64,000 bases of DNA from Solanum dulcamara (lineage: Eukaryota; Streptophyta; Magnoliopsida; Solanales; Solanaceae): NCBI RefSeq assembly GCF_947179165.1, contig NC_077242.1, positions 35,895,097-35,959,096 of the forward strand, read 5' to 3'. Below are positions 1-12,465 of the stretch, piece by piece; the stretch's first letter is position 1; each line of letters starts with the position of its first letter. A model generated the notes under the pieces. It saw only the letters and a list, made by a program, of their open reading frames with translations, searched no databases and was not told the origin of the DNA. A program made the translations under genes and the position numbers.

Positions 1-1143
1 GGTCGTCACCCAATATCAAGAGAATCAAGAACTATATTTTAAGTGGCTTTCCACTCGTACTCGAGAATGGATGAAACTCCATCGTCAAGATAAAATATAA
101 ATCCAAAGTCAAGATAGGCAAGATCTGAATCGAGAGGCATGCCAATATCGATGACAAGTCACCATAACAATAAGAGAAAAGTCCCAACAAGAATGCAAAA
201 TGATCAAGCGATACGTATAAGTGGGCAATTTAGTAAAAGTTTTACAATACTTGAGATAATAGTCATACCATACAAGACAAGGAGTAAAGAAACAACCCAT
301 AAAAATTCTTAAAATTTCAAAAAAATAAAATATTCTAAGTTCAACTTTATACAAAAACCTTGATGTTTTAGCACATAATAAGTTTTACCACAACTCGAGG
401 AGTTGAATTCATCTACGCCGTAGACCAACCAAAGTCCACTTCATCAAATAATTCCCCTTAGATTATGTAAGAGCATATACACCTTAAATACACAATCAAA
501 TACCTACTTAAGTTTAACAGTCTCATCATATCGAAACTAAATATGAAATCAATGAAAATTAACCCAAACTATCAAAATAGGAAATTCTGGACAGCCTACT
601 GTCTTGTATTGTTGCTCAGTTTCGAAGGGGTAAATAGGAGAAATAGGCTTTTTGGACTAATTCAAGTTATAGAAATGTGTCTTAGGGTTGCATACAATTT
701 CGAATCACCCCTACAGCAATTATGTACAAAATGATATGCTCAAAATACCAACAGCAGTCCATGTAGGATTTTCAAAATAAAATATGGGCAGCACCTCCCC
801 TATACTTCATTACCCTTTATAGAAAAGATAAAAGCAAAACTGGGTTTTATAGCCTAAATGAAAGTTATAGAACTATAAAATATCTTTCCAAAACATCTTG
901 AATCACTCGAAACTAAACTTTACACAAGGATTTATACTAATATTACTAACGGAAGTCCCATCCAAAAATGGGTTTGCTAACAAGAAAAAAGAACCTCAAT
1001 CTTACCTTAACAAGTGGGTTTCTCAAGTTGGCTAAAATATGTGGTGTGCACGTTAATATCCTCTTGTTCTTGCTTTCTCTCATATTTTCTCTAAGTTTCT
1101 AAGTGTAAAAGATGAACAAATGAGAACCCTTAGTCAGTAGTTG

Positions 1144-1152
1144 CCTTATATA
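1144..1152 (-). promoter_or_regulatory. TATA-like box of element 1 LTR
   Basis: TATATAAGG on the minus strand, 120-230 bp downstream of the palindrome array in element orientation. The other LTR has TGTATAAGG at 8207-8215 in the same place. Position inside the LTR and conservation between copies make it the likely U3 TATA box; the transcription start is not determined. Confidence 0.5.
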
Positions 1153-1273
1153 CTTCTCCCTTGAGAGTGATATGTGTCAGCCCCTAAGGGTGATATGTGT
1201 CCAGCTCTTAGGCCGTCACCTCATTCCATGCATCCACCCCATGGCTTCGACGTGGAAGCGTGGGGTACACCCT

Positions 1274-1372
1274 AAGTAGGTGTGTCACCTACTTGGTCCA
1301 AGTAGGTGCATCACCTACTTAGTCCAAGTAGGTGCGTCACCTACTCGTTCCAAGTAGGTGTGTCATCTCCTT
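1274..1372. repeat. Four 26-bp palindromic tandem repeats in LTR
   Basis: Units start at 1274, 1300, 1326 and 1352, exactly 26 bp apart. Each is a hairpin with arms AAGTAGGTG and CACCTACTT around a 3-base centre (TGT, CAT, CGT), joined by GGTCC/AGTCC-type linkers; the fourth has a decayed right arm. The same array with the same period is at 8337-8434 in the other LTR. Confidence 0.95.
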
Positions 1373-1655
1373 ATTCCTCTTTCGTGGGTTCAAAATCTCA
1401 TCCCACTTTAAGAACCTATGAAATCCTTGCTACTTAAGCTCGATATATACTCAAGTAGCTTTGTTATGTAAGACATCCAAGTATGTAGCTTACGCAAGTA
1501 GGTTGGTTATCACGACCCATTATTTGGCCTCCAACTCCTTACAAATCCCTCTAGACCTATTTCCAATCATCGCTACTCACATAGAACTTCATAGATAACA
1601 TGGATCACATGGAAATCCTTTAGAAAAAACATAAAAAGAAAATTGGGGTGTTACA

Positions 1656-1672
1656 ACTCTCCCCTCTTAAGA
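1656..1672 (-). other. Polypurine tract of element 1
   Basis: Minus-strand purine run containing AAGAGGGGAGAG, directly abutting the 3' LTR start TGTAACA at 1655. This is the expected position of the plus-strand primer of an LTR retrotransposon. Confidence 0.88.
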
Positions 1673-1689
1673 AATTTCATCTTGAAATT

Positions 1690-3200
1690 TACCTTATACT
1701 CAAAACAAATGTGGATATTGAATTCGCATATCCTTTTCTTACTCCAAAGTTGCTTCATTGCTAGAATGATTCCTCTAAAGGACTTTTACTAAAGGAAATT
1801 TCTTATTTCTAAGCTCTTTTGTCTCACGGGCCAAGATTTGGATAGGTTCCTCATTATATATCAGGTCAGGACTTATCTCAATAGATTCGACAGGAAGAAC
1901 ATGAGATGGATCTGAGTGATATATTCTAAGCATAGAAACATGGAAGACATTGTGGATCTTATCTAATTTCGGTGGAAGAGCTAATTAATATGCAACTGGA
2001 CCAAACCTCTCAAGTATTTCATATGGTCCAATAAATCGAGGACTAAGTTTTCCTTTTTGGCCAAATCTCATAATCTTCTTCCATGGAGAAACCATTAAAA
2101 ACACCTTATCTCCTACTTGGTATTCAATTTTACGCCTCTTAAGATCAGCATAAGACTTTTGTCTATCTGAAGCAATTTTTAAAGGATCCTTGATGACTTT
2201 TACCTTATCTTTAGTTTGTTGCAGAATCTCAGGACCAACCAGTTTTCGTTCACCAACTTCACTCCAGCAAAGAGGAGTTCTACACTTTCTCCCATATAAG
2301 GCTTTGTAGGGAGGCATACCTATACTTGATTGGTAGCTATTATTATAAGCAAATTCTATCAAGGCTAGGTGTCTGTCCCAACTACCTTCAAATTCCATAA
2401 TGCAAGCCCAAAGCATATCTTCCAAGATTTGAATCACCCTCTCGGATTGACCGTCTGTCTGCAGATGGAAAGATGTACTAAAGTTCAACCTAGTGACCAA
2501 AGCTTCTTGCAATCTAGTCTAGAATCTAGATGTAAACCTTGGGTCTCGGTCAGATACAATAGAAACAGAGACTCCATGTAACCTCACAATCTCCTCAACA
2601 TACAATTCTGCTAGATGTTCAAGTGGGTAGTCCATCTTGATGGCCAAGAAATGAGCACTTTTGGTTATCCTATCAACTATAACCCAAATTGCGTCATGAT
2701 TTCTTTAAGTGCGTGGAAGCCCAGAAATAAAGTCCATAGTTATTCTTCCCTATTTCTACTCAAGTATTGACAAGGGTTGTAACAAACTAGTCAGGACTTG
2801 ATGCTCGGCCTTTATCTATTGACAAACTAAGCATCTAGAAGTAAACTCTGCAATGTCCTTCTTCATCCCATTCCACCAGTAGTGTTCTTTAATAGTTTGG
2901 TACATTTTAGTACATCCAGGATGCATTGCGTATGGTGAAGTATGTGCTTCATTCAAAATTTCTTTTATCAAATTGTCATCTTTAGGAACACATAACCTAT
3001 TTTGATAAAGTAGAACACCATCCTGCCTTAATTTAAAATCAAGATTTTCTCCAATTTAAGCTTCTTTGATCAACTTCACCAACTTCTCTTCTAACTTTTG
3101 TGCTTCTTTCACCTATTCAAGTAGAACTAGTTTGACTTGCAAACCGGCAGCAATAGACCAATCCGAGTTAAATGCAAGACAAGCATTCATGGCTCTCAAT
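1690..3200 (-). pseudogene. Integrase plus chromodomain of element 1 (decayed)
   Basis: Minus-strand reading shows an integrase zinc-binding region near 2800-2940, then a core with [14 protein letters not shown] near 2700, [11 protein letters not shown] near 2535 and the ERVIQILEDMLWACI helix near 2430, giving the D-D-E arrangement. The clearest open part is 1985-2512 (175 codons): FAYNNSYQSSIGMPPYKALY and then the GPYEILERFGPVAY region. After a stop at 1984 the frame continues with VFHVSMLR and a C-terminal chromodomain-like segment (VKVL, RNHSSNEAT) ending near 1690. Several in-frame stops break it. Integrase would join element cDNA to host DNA, and the chromodomain would steer target choice by binding chromatin. 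Confidence 0.88.
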
Positions 3201-4396
3201 TTAACAAACAAAGGTACCCAAGTACTTCAAACTCTTGTGACCAGTAAATATGTGACATTTTTCGCCATATAAGTAATGCCTCCAAATTTTCAAGGCAAAT
3301 ACTATGGCAGCGAGCTCAAGGTCATGAGTAGGATAGTTTAATTCATGTGGTTTCAATTTTTGGGAAGCATACGCAACCACTTTCCCTTCTTGCATCAAGA
3401 CACAACCCAAACCACGATAAGAGGCATCACTATATATCACATATTCCATCCCTTCAATTGGTGGAGTAAGTGTAGGAGCTTGTGTTAATAAGGATTTGAG
3501 CTTTTGAAAACTCTCCTGGCATTTGTCATCCCATATAAACTTGACATCCTTCCTCAAGAGTTTAGTCAAAGGGGAGGCTATAATGGAGAAGCCTTTGCCA
3601 AACCTTCTATAGTATCCCACTAAACCCAAGAAACTCCTTACTTCAATTGGAGTTTTAGGTGGTTTCCATTTAACAATAGCTTAAATTTTACTAGGATCCA
3701 CTTTCACACCTGCCGCCGACACAATATGTCCCAGAAAGTCCACTTCACCGAGCCAAAATTCACATTTAGAAAGCTTGGCATAAAGCTTTTTCTTTTGCAG
3801 AATTTGCAAAATAATTTGAAGATGCTTTCCATGATCTTCACTATTCTTAGAATATATTAAAATATCATCTATAAAACCATTACAAATTGATCAAGATAAG
3901 GCTTAAACACGTGATTCATCAAATCCATAAATATCGCGGGAGCATTTGTCAACCCAAATGGCATCACCAAAAATTTATAATGGCCATACCGAGTCCTAAA
4001 GGCAGTTTTAGGGACATCGTGTTCCCTTACCCGCAGTTGGTAATATCCAAACCTTAAGTCAATTTTTGAGAAAAAACTAGCACCTTTTAACTGGTCAAAT
4101 AAATCATCAATCCTAGGTAGTGGATATTTATTCTTAATGGTTACCTTGTTCAGTTGCCGATAATCAACACAAAGCCTAAAAGTCCTATCTTTCTTTTTCA
4201 CAAATAGCACCGGAGCTCCCCAGTGGGAAATACTTGGGCGAATAAAAACTTTGTCAAGGATTTCTTGTAATTGATTTTTCAACTCTTTTAGTTCTACTTG
4301 AGCTATTCGATAAGGCGTCATAGAGATAGGAGTAGTTCCAGGAACAACCTCTATAGGAAATTCAACCTCCCTTTCCGGGGGCAGTCCAAAAAGATT
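3201..4396 (-). pseudogene. Reverse transcriptase and RNase H of element 1 (decayed)
   Basis: Open part 3869-4321 has the RT fingers and palm: [35 protein letters not shown] (first catalytic Asp) and the [15 protein letters not shown] motif. A one-base deletion near 3868 shifts the frame just before the IDDILIYS catalytic box, which is still readable in the next frame. After the thumb, 3201-3629 holds the connection and RNase H domain: [24 protein letters not shown], then [21 protein letters not shown]. The final RNase H motif reads TGHKSL instead of the usual TDHKSL, so a catalytic Asp is replaced by Gly. Not functional. Confidence 0.92.
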
Positions 4397-4957
4397 TTAA
4401 GGGAAGACATCAGTAAATTCACACACCACGGGTATATCCTCAAGGCTTGGACTTTTCAGGCGTGTACCAAATATATGAGCAAGATAAGCTTCACAACCTT
4501 GTCTAACCATCTTCCTTACCAAAACCACAGAGATGATATTAGTTGTCAATGATATTTCACCTTGAACAATGATGTGTGAAGGTGAAGGGGCTCTAAAGGT
4601 CACATGCTTTGACCTACAATCAACTACCACATGGTATCTATAAAGCTAATCCATACTGATAATGACATCATAGTCTTGGAAAGGCATTTTAATTAAATCA
4701 ATAGGGAAGACTAGATTTTGAATCACCAAAGGACAACCTCGGTAGATTTGATTGCAAACAACTTGTTGACCCAAAGGACTTTGGACAAGCACCCCATAAT
4801 CGAGTCTCACAAATTTCACATATTTAGGAAAAGCCAATGATAAGCAAACATACGAATATGTAGAACCAGGATTAAATAATGTAACAACACATAAGTCGAA
4901 TAAGTGAAATTTACAAACAACCACATATGCTCCATCTTGGTCATCCCTATGTCTCAT
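4397..4957 (-). pseudogene. Aspartic protease of element 1 (active-site Asp changed)
   Basis: The 4646-4957 segment carries the pepsin-like active-site region of gypsy protease, reading TLFNPGSTYSYV where the family has DPGST: AAT replaces GAT, so the catalytic Asp is Asn. YDVIISMD marks the second conserved region of the fold (family: DVILGMDWL). 4397-4630 continues into the linker before RT, ending in the CEFTDVFP motif typical just upstream of gypsy RT. Stops separate the pieces. Confidence 0.8.
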
Positions 4958-6200
4958 TGTATAAGCTCATGCTGTAGCTCTTGCCCATGAGTTGGATTAG
5001 CTGCACCTGCACCTGTTGCTTGTGTGTTTCTAGATTTTGCACCTCTATTCCCTTGAGAGAGAGTGGTAACAGGTTTTTGAACCAAGCCTTCCATACGCGG
5101 AGAAGAAGTGGGGTTAAGATTAGGACAATCCCTCACTTTATGATCGAAGCTCCCACAATTAAAAAAAGTGTTAGAAGCTCTTCTACAAGTACAAAACTGA
5201 TTCTTTCCACATTGTACACAAGTAGGTATATGAGTCTTGCCTTGGCCATAGGTTGGAGTGCTGGCAGTAGAGAAACTTGATCTATTCTGCTTATGTTGGG
5301 CTAACTTGCGAAAAGTATTAGTTGTGGTACTGTCAAACCTCCCTTTTTTGATAGACCTCCTAAATCTTCATAAGCTTTCCTGAACTTGTGTTTATTTCTA
5401 CCATCTTGTTCCTTGTCGATCTTTTTCCAAGTAAGAGCAGCTGAAACTAATTTACAAAAGTTTTCATGTTATAGGACCGCTATAGATTTTTTGATAGAAT
5501 CATTCAAACCATCTTCGAATCGCCTGCACTTATTTTTTTCATTATTAATAATACCCCCAGCATAGCGGGATAGCCTGAGAAACTTCTAGTGATATTCAGC
5601 GATAGACATACTCCCTTGCTCTAAATTTAAGAACTTCTTTTTCTTTGCATCATGATAAGCAGGTGGAACATACTTCTTATGAAATTCTTTCAGTAAATCA
5701 TTCCAAGTAAGAATAGAAGGTTTTGCTCCGGCATTCGGTATACTTACCCACCAATCATAGGCATCTTTTTATAACACTGAGACAGCATACTTAAATTTGG
5801 CAGTGTCTGAACACTCTAACTGCTCAAACACTCTTTCAATCCATTCTAACCACTGCTCGGCATCTGTAGGGTCAATAGTGCTTTCAAACTCAACTCCACC
5901 CATTTTTCTCATTTTCTCAAAGTTCAGTTCATCAGGGTCAGGCACTCTTCTAGCCATCTGACGAAAGAAATTGGCTATTTATTGAAAAGAGGGATCAATA
6001 GGGGGGGTACTATAACTCATTTGAGGGTGTATCCCAACTCTTATACCTTGATTACTTCCCGCTTCAGATCCACATGTACTAGGAGGATTAGAATTAGAAA
6101 AATGTTCCCCAACCCCTTCTTGTAGGTGAAGTTGGGCATTAGAGGTATTTAAACTCTCATGGGCGGCTTTCAAAAGTCTATTGGAAGTAGAAGATGCCAC
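4958..6200 (-). pseudogene. Gag of element 1 (decayed)
   Basis: Likely start at 6198-6200 (MASSTSNRLLK). The N-terminal 73 codons are polar and low complexity, then a stop; 5769-5957 has the retrotransposon Gag start with DAEQWLEWIERVFEQLEC. Further fragments in 5400-5770 include YDWWVSIP and LEQGSMSIAEYH, conserved in plant chromovirus Gag. Near 5110-5200 lies a CCHC zinc knuckle (FNCGSFDHKVRDCPN), the nucleic-acid-binding end of nucleocapsid. At least four stops or frameshifts. Confidence 0.85.
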
Positions 6201-6337
6201 GACTTGATTCCTTCATCAGGGAAGATCATATTACATTAGGAACATGTACATGATGCATATGCACTATATACAAAAACAATATGTAACAAAAATAAACAGT
6301 ATACCAACAAATCACAACAAAAGTCCTAAAATCATAA

Positions 6338-6354
6338 ACCTAGGTTCTAATACC
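6338..6354 (-). other. Primer binding site of element 1 (Met-tRNA type)
   Basis: Minus strand TGGTATTAGAACC, two mismatches from TGGTATCAGAGCC, the usual complement of initiator-Met tRNA in plant Ty1 and Ty3 elements. It sits 8 bases inside the proposed LTR end. Confidence 0.8.
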
Positions 6355-8206
6355 AACACTTATATCATCCCCTTTGGGAGAATGCCATTTACGAAGTAAA
6401 AAATAGTTTTTTTTCTTCTTGATCTCAAATAGTCAACATATTTAGACAACTTGTTTTGAAATTCTATTTTCAATTCAACACCATTGCGGGTTCATAAAAT
6501 CCACAAAACTCAAATTAGTAATTATCAATAGACTATTATCTTCCTTTATGCATAATGACAAGTCAAAGTATAAATTCAGTACATGGCATGACTTGAGTTA
6601 AAAGCACACTCCAAAAATAGCAAAACTAGTCACCCAGTTCAAGTTACAAGCATATGATTTTATTTTCACAAGACTTCAAAACTTCATATATAAGTGCCAC
6701 ATGTATCTTGTACAAGTTCCCAAAATATTTATAAAACTAGATGCATATGCAAATGTGATTTTCACAAGGGCTCCAAAAGTCTACTCCAAATGGCCATCTT
6801 CACATCTCGTCCCGCACATTACCTACGATAGAAAATAACTATCACTAAGCATAAAGCTTAGTGGTGTATAAACTTTGGGCTTGGAGCCATTAAATTCTTC
6901 AATTCCCTTGTTCATCGCAGGTGGTTCAATAAGGTAAAAATAAGCCCAAGTGAACAAGTATATAAAAGTATCGAATACAAACCTTGAAGAGTTTCAAAAT
7001 CAATATCAATATTCAAAGGACCAAGTGTTAAGAACTTATAATTCAATTCGAAAGAGTTGTCAAATAATCAATTATGCCCAATAGGTACGTCATGCTTTCA
7101 CACTAAGCACAATCAATATCAAGACGGACTAAAGCTCTGAAATCAAGAAGGGTCATCACCCAATATCAAGAGAATTAAGAACCATGTTGAATGTGGCTTT
7201 CCACTCGTACTCGAGAATGGACGAAACCCCATCGTTAAGATGAAATGTAAATCCAAAGTCAAGATGGGCAAGATCCGAATTGAGAGGCATGCCAATATCG
7301 ATGACAAGTCACTGTAACAAGAAGGACAAAGTCCCAACAAGAATACAAAATGATCAAGCAATACGTACAAGTGGACAATTTAGCGAAAGTTTTGTAATAC
7401 TTGAGATAATAGTCATACCATAATACAAGACAAGGAGTAAAGAAACAACCTATCAAAATTCTTCAAATTTCAGAAAAATAAAATATTTCAAGTTCAAGCT
7501 TATACACAAACCTTGATGTTTTAGCACATAACAAGTTCTACCACAACTCGAGGAGTTCAATTTATCTACGCCGTAGACCAACCAAAGTCCACTTCATCAA
7601 ACAATTCCCCTTATCTTGTGTAAGAGCATATACACCTTAAATACATAATCAAATACCTACTTAAGTTTAACAGTCTCATCATATAAAAACTAAATATGAA
7701 ATCAATGAAAATCAGCCTTAACTATCAAAACAGGAAATTTTGGACAGCCTACACATATAATTTCGAATCACCCCTACAATAATTCTGTACAAAATGATAT
7801 GCCCAAAATACCAACAGCAGTCCATGTAGGATTTCCAAAACAAAATTTGGGAAGCACCTCCCTTATACTTCATCACCCTTTGTCGAGAAGATAAAAGCAA
7901 AACTGTGTTTTATAGCCTGAATGAAAGTTATAGAACTATAAAATATTTTTCCAAAACATCTTGAATCACTCGAAACTAAGCTTTACACAAGGATTTATAC
8001 TAATATTACTAACGGAAGTCCCATCCAAAAATGGGTTTGCTAACAAGAAAAAAGAACCTCAATCTTACCTTAACAAGTGGATCTCTCAAGTTGGCTAAAA
8101 TATGTGGTGTACACGTTAATCTCCTCTTGTTCTTGCTTTCTCTCAAATTTTCTCTAAGTTTTTAAGTGTAAAAGATGAACAAATGAGAACCCTTAGTAAG
8201 TAGTTG

Positions 8207-8215
8207 CCTTATACA
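8207..8215 (-). promoter_or_regulatory. TATA-like box in 5' LTR of element 1
   Basis: TGTATAAGG on the minus strand, matching TATATAAGG at 1144-1152 in the sister LTR with one change. Expected location of the element's RNA polymerase II core promoter. Confidence 0.5.
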
Positions 8216-8336
8216 CTTCTCCCTTGAGAGTGACCTGTGTCAGTCCCTAAGGGTGACACGTGTCTAGCTCTTAGGCCGCCACCTCATTACATGCATCCAC
8301 CCCATTGCTTCGACGTGGCAGCATGGGGTCCACACC

Positions 8337-8434
8337 AAGTAGGTGTATCACCTACTTGGTCCAAGTAGGTCCATCACCTACTTAGTCCAAGTAGGTGCAT
8401 CACCTACTCGTTCCAAGTAGGTGCATCATCTCCT
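8337..8434. repeat. Four 26-bp palindromic tandem repeats in LTR
   Basis: Units start at 8337, 8363, 8389 and 8415, period 26, arms AAGTAGGTG/CACCTACTT with one arm mismatch in unit 2 (AAGTAGGTC). Copy number and phase equal those at 1274-1372. Confidence 0.95.
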
Positions 8435-8719
8435 TATTCCTCTTTCGTGGGTTTAAAATCTCGTCTCACTTTAAGAATCTATGAAATCCTTGCTACTTAA
8501 GCTCGATATGAACTCAAGTAACTTTGTTATGTAATACATCCAAGTCTGTAGCTTATGCAAGTAGGTTGATTACCACGACTCATTATTTGGCCTCCAACTC
8601 CTTCCAAATCCCTCTAGACCTATTTCCAACCATCGCTACTCACATAGAACTTCATAGATAACATAGATCACATGGCAATCCTTTAGAAAAAAACATAAAA
8701 AGAAAATTGGGGTGTTACA

Positions 8720-9468
8720 CATGGCTTCCATAAATGCGGCCCCTATGGCGCGAACGCGAAGGGTAAAATGGGCCTACACCAGATTTTGTCGCAATATCAG
8801 ATTTGGCAAAGTTCAAAATCTCCGATGGGGTACTCGAGATTCATTTGGAATCCCATGCGCGAAAATGGACTATGCTACCCCCCCTCCAAATTTGATATTC
8901 CAAACTCAATGACGCAGTTGAAATTTCATCTGAGGTCATCTTGACAAAAAGTGGGCCCCATACCCATGCACTATTTTTTCCAATTCTATAAGTAGGATCG
9001 AAATGAGTCAAAAAGCCTTGGCAACCACATGAAGGAGTTCTAAATCAAACTCAACTTTTCGGAGCTAACCGCGCTGATGGAATTTCAATCAAAACGTGTT
9101 AACCAAAAATATTGACTAAAGTCAACCTTAGGCTAAAGCTTAAAGGTAAAATGCCTAATGGCTCAAACTCACACCGAATGGCTTGGGACTCGAGCCAAGC
9201 AGGCTACTAGCCTAAAATGATCATTCTAGAGCTAATGGAACAATCATAATTCCATTATAAGGTTGTCTTCTTGGAACTTTGACCGAAGTCAACTATTCAA
9301 ACTCTAAGAGCTCCTCAATAGAGAAATGGGCATAAAACCCAAATGAATGATTAGGCGACCGAACTATTAGTGCCAGCAAGTCGTAAAAGACTTGGGGTCA
9401 CTAAAGGAAAGGTCTAAATGCTGAAAAGATCAAAAAAAGATGAAAATAACCTGGAGGATCATTACACC
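8720..9468 (-). repeat. Older LTR fragment, TGTAATGATCC family
   Basis: Read on the minus strand from 9468 it begins TGTAATGATCCTCCAGG, followed by GTTGACTTCGGTCAA and GTTGACTTTAGTCAA modules. The same start and modules, in the same order, occur on the plus strand at 55188 onward (TATAATGACCCTTCAGG). It is therefore the first 0.75 kb of an LTR of that family, cut by element 1. No coding sequence. Confidence 0.7.
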
Positions 9469-9714
9469 ATATATCGAGTAAGGTTTAAATCATGATATCA
9501 AATTACATACTAATTAATATTTATAAACTAATGAAAAATCTGAATGTACAATTATCAGCTTGATCGTAAACACATGGGGTAATGAAGTCATTTATACGGG
9601 GTTTTCCAAATAGCTAAAGGAATATATAAGTATGCAAGCTTACATTGAATCAATAAGTACAATAATATATTCAAATTATACTAAATTGTATTATTTTGAA
9701 CAACAATATGCAGG

Positions 9715-10480
9715 TTTACGATGAATATTCAAATATCGAACATTTGCAATTAGTAAGAGAAGTTGCACTTGGACCTGAATATCAAATTTAGACAATGAAT
9801 AAGTATTTTGCAAATAGTTTTAAGTTTCAAACTGAACATATTCCTAGGTTTAAGAAAACTAATAATAGCAGTGTCTATATACAAGGTAATGTTGATGATA
9901 CTAGCCAAACTATTGAATGTTTTGGTGTTATTCATGAGATTATTGAAGTAAGGTATTCAGGAGTTTTGGTGTAAGTGGTTTGAACCATTATATAGAACCA
10001 CAAGGGTGTACCAACAACATAATATAATTGAAGTTAAGCACATCAGACAATGCAAAAGTTATAATTCTTTTATCATTGCACAAAATGCTAAGCAAGTCTA
10101 TTAGGCTTCATATCTGTTGCGTGGAGACAAGGCTGATTGGTGGATTGTAATAAAGACAAAGCCTAGGGGAAGAATTGAAATTGAAAATCTGTTAGATATG
10201 GCATACCAAAATGATGTCGCACTTGTTCAACAATAAGTTGGTGTTGAATTGGAAACCACACTAGAACATTCTCAACGCATATTAGAAGAAGTTTCTGATG
10301 ATGAGATAATGAAAAATATTGAGGAAGAAATAAATGAGGATGAAGAATGTAATGATGAAAATGAATCATTCGAGGAGGAATAATGGAACGATAAAAATAA
10401 AACAACTGAGGAGGAAGAACGACAGAATGATGAAAATGAAACAAGCGAGGAAGAAGATTGGTAAAATGATAGACTATAGC
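9715..10480 (+). pseudogene. TNP2-like CACTA transposase, C-terminal DUF4216 region
   Basis: Reading across breaks on the plus strand: EHLQLVREVALGPEYQI, KYFANSFKFQTE, then IECFGVIHEIIEVRYSG, matching the YYGVIQEIWELDY-type core of DUF4216 that follows the catalytic Transposase_21 region in plant TNP2. Next comes SFIIAQNAKQV, DWWIVIKTKPRG, and an acidic Glu/Asp-rich tail (about 10320-10460). In-frame stops occur after EYQI and in the tail. An exon start near 9715 after a cag is plausible. The catalytic part is absent, so no transposition activity is possible. Confidence 0.75.
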
Positions 10481-10563
10481 TAGTATGTAAGTTAATTTTT
10501 TTTATTTTGTTAATACGAATTTTATTTAATAATTTTTATATATTATAATATATTTTCATACAG

Positions 10564-11958
10564 ATGTATGGTGATGATGAAAGATCTCGAGATCATCTTG
10601 GGGTGACCCAGCCTAGTTCGAGTAAAAAAGAGTATAGGAGGCCTATAGAGGCTAGGGATACCAGGCTTTATTTTTTCTACGCCGGAGCATATAGAGCAGT
10701 ATAGTACTGATACACATATATATATATATTGTTTCATTTGGGACAACGATTAGATTATCATCCTCATTATTGGAGACAGCTGGTGCTTCTTCTTCTTCGC
10801 AATCCTTGTCTCCACGTTGCTACATCATCCTACCTACAGAGGCTTATCGTCGAGCATGGTCTTTATCGACAAATAAGATATCTTTTACGGTGCAATCTAC
10901 ATCTACATCTCCCATAGATAATACATCTCTTCACCTATCTTCCATGGGACTTAGAGACACTAATAATGAGTAAGATGTTATGGCTGCTACTCCTCCATTG
11001 ACTTAGCATGATGCATCTCCTGGTGTATAACCTTCACCTCTACCTCCTCCTGTTTCTACACCCGATGAGCTACATGAGCTAGCACTTGGGCTGAAGGACA
11101 GGCTCGGGAGAGTCATGAGTGAGCCCGATGGATCATCATAAGTTTTTTTATTTTATTTATTTCTTCACTATTAATTTATAATGCATAAACTAAAATATTT
11201 GTCTTGCAAATGGATTCCTTCTATAGAATCTACTAAGGCTCTATAGGAGAGCGTTAGGAGGCTTTATACAGAGTATTATCACTCTTAGTGTGAGATTCCA
11301 AATAGTATATGACAGGCCATTTTTAATGAATTTAAGGTATATATATCTTTGGTTATATATTTTTAGTTAAGCTTACTATTTTTAGTTAAGCTTACTATTT
11401 TTAGTATACTTTATTAATTATCTAACGTTACTAACTCTTTTTTCAGACATCGTGTAATTGGCAGCTGAAGTACAATATGGTCATTGCGACCACATTTGAG
11501 AGAAAAGTGAGCACTATACTATCTCGCAGCTTAAAAATATCTGGAGTCAATGACACCTCCAAGTTGGATGTTACCACATGTATTTGAGGAGTTCTGTTAG
11601 TATTGGCATACCGATGAGTTCAAGGCTATGGATGAACAAGTCAAAAAAGCTAGAGGTAGTTTAAAGGGTGCCTCATTGCACACCGGATGTATAATGAGTG
11701 TTGGAACGATTACAAGGGAAATGGTAAGTTTTCTAAATTTAAAATTTTAATACATATAAATTTAGTACCTTAAATATTATTCAATTAATATCATCTAAAA
11801 TTGCATTCTTATTATAGGAAAAAGAATTGGGGCGCCCTCCCCTTCGTAGCGAGGTTTTCAAAAGGACTCATAAAAAGAAGATTAATGAGTTAGATTCGGA
11901 CGAGTGGGTGGAGGAAAGGGCCGCGAAATATTATTTAAGTTATTAAAGATAATAGTGC

Positions 11959-12009
<51 letters not shown>

Positions 12010-12465
12010 CATTTTGATGTTAACTTTTATTTTTAAATGTAGGATACGTACCAGCGGTATGTTAATGAGATGGAAGATTCAGTCTAGCTCATGTCAAAAG
12101 AGTCCACTAAAATTTGGACTGAAAAAGTGGTAGAAGGGACGAAAGGGAAAGATCTATGCGATGGGCTCTCAGAATGAGTTCGACGACTCCAATCAGGTCT
12201 ACAAGGTATTGGATCATCACATCAAGCCTAGACTATTGGCGATGTTCAAATAGCTGAGATGTCGAGGCAAATATCAGAACTTACACATGCATTGACAACA
12301 TCTGAGGAAAGAAGAATTGATGAACAAAATAGCACGAACGAAACCATTGAGCATATCAAAGAATAAGTGTTCAACCTCGCTCATAGGCCGTTCCGTTCTT
12401 CAAGAGCGACCACTTCTAGCGATGACTCAGAAGATGAATACATAGAGTCCATTCCTTAGCAACCA
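10564..12465 (+). pseudogene. CACTA second gene, Ptta/En/Spm plant transposase-like
   Basis: Begins MYGDDERSRDHLGVTQPSSS at 10564. The diagnostic block runs from about 11610 to 11945 across an intron-like gap: FEEFCQYWHTDEFKAMDEQV, ARGSLKGASLHTG, then KELGRPPLRSEVFKRTHKKK and DEWVEERAAKYY. This is the pattern of the plant En/Spm domain (Transposase_24): an RKELGR motif, then ELFxxTHxKK. The 3' part (about 12230-12460) is a Glu/Ser-rich coiled region ending SSDDSEDEYIESIP. In the family this protein binds subterminal repeats. Several stops; introns cannot be placed with certainty. Confidence 0.72.
11956..12010. repeat. Compound microsatellite (GT)n(TA)n(GA)n
   Basis: Uninterrupted GT, then TA, then GA dinucleotide runs within the CACTA second-gene region. 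A TA-then-GA run also occurs in intron 1 of the transporter gene (20879-20914). Confidence 0.95.

Larger units (their letters stand above)
1..1655 (-). repeat. 3' LTR of element 1, truncated by window edge
   Basis: Direct repeat of 7151-8719 in the same orientation. The LTR starts TGTAACACCCC on the minus strand at 1655, immediately downstream of a polypurine tract. About 0.7 kb of the distal (U5) end lies left of the window. It holds four 26-bp palindromic repeats at 1274-1372 and a TATA-like TATATAAGG (minus) at 1144-1152. Confidence 0.93.
1..8719 (-). mobile_element. Ty3/gypsy chromodomain LTR retrotransposon (element 1)
   Basis: Read on the minus strand, the order is 5' LTR (6363-8719), primer site, gag, protease, reverse transcriptase, RNase H, integrase, chromodomain, polypurine tract and 3' LTR, the last being cut by the window start. 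Integrase downstream of RNase H defines Ty3/gypsy, and a degraded chromodomain at the pol end places it among the plant chromoviruses (Tekay/Del-like by the TGTAACACCCC LTR start and Met-type primer site). Every coding segment has stops or frameshifts, so it is dead. The two LTRs differ at many positions, and the right one lacks about 90 bp present at 598-708 of the left. It inserted at 8719/8720 into an older LTR; the left target duplication lies outside the window. Confidence 0.92.
6363..8719 (-). repeat. 5' LTR of element 1
   Basis: Complete LTR, about 2.36 kb. Minus-strand start TGTAACACCCC is at 8719. The end is placed at 6363 because the last bases read GGGGATGATA, an imperfect mirror of the start, followed by the primer site; that end is approximate. 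It carries the palindrome array at 8337-8434 and a TATA-like site at 8207-8215. No coding content. Confidence 0.85.

Noticed and set aside
1274..1372. Regular 26-bp spacing suggestive of a CRISPR array
   Set aside because: Palindromic units with 5-base linkers and no variable spacers, located in a plant LTR; simply tandem LTR repeats.
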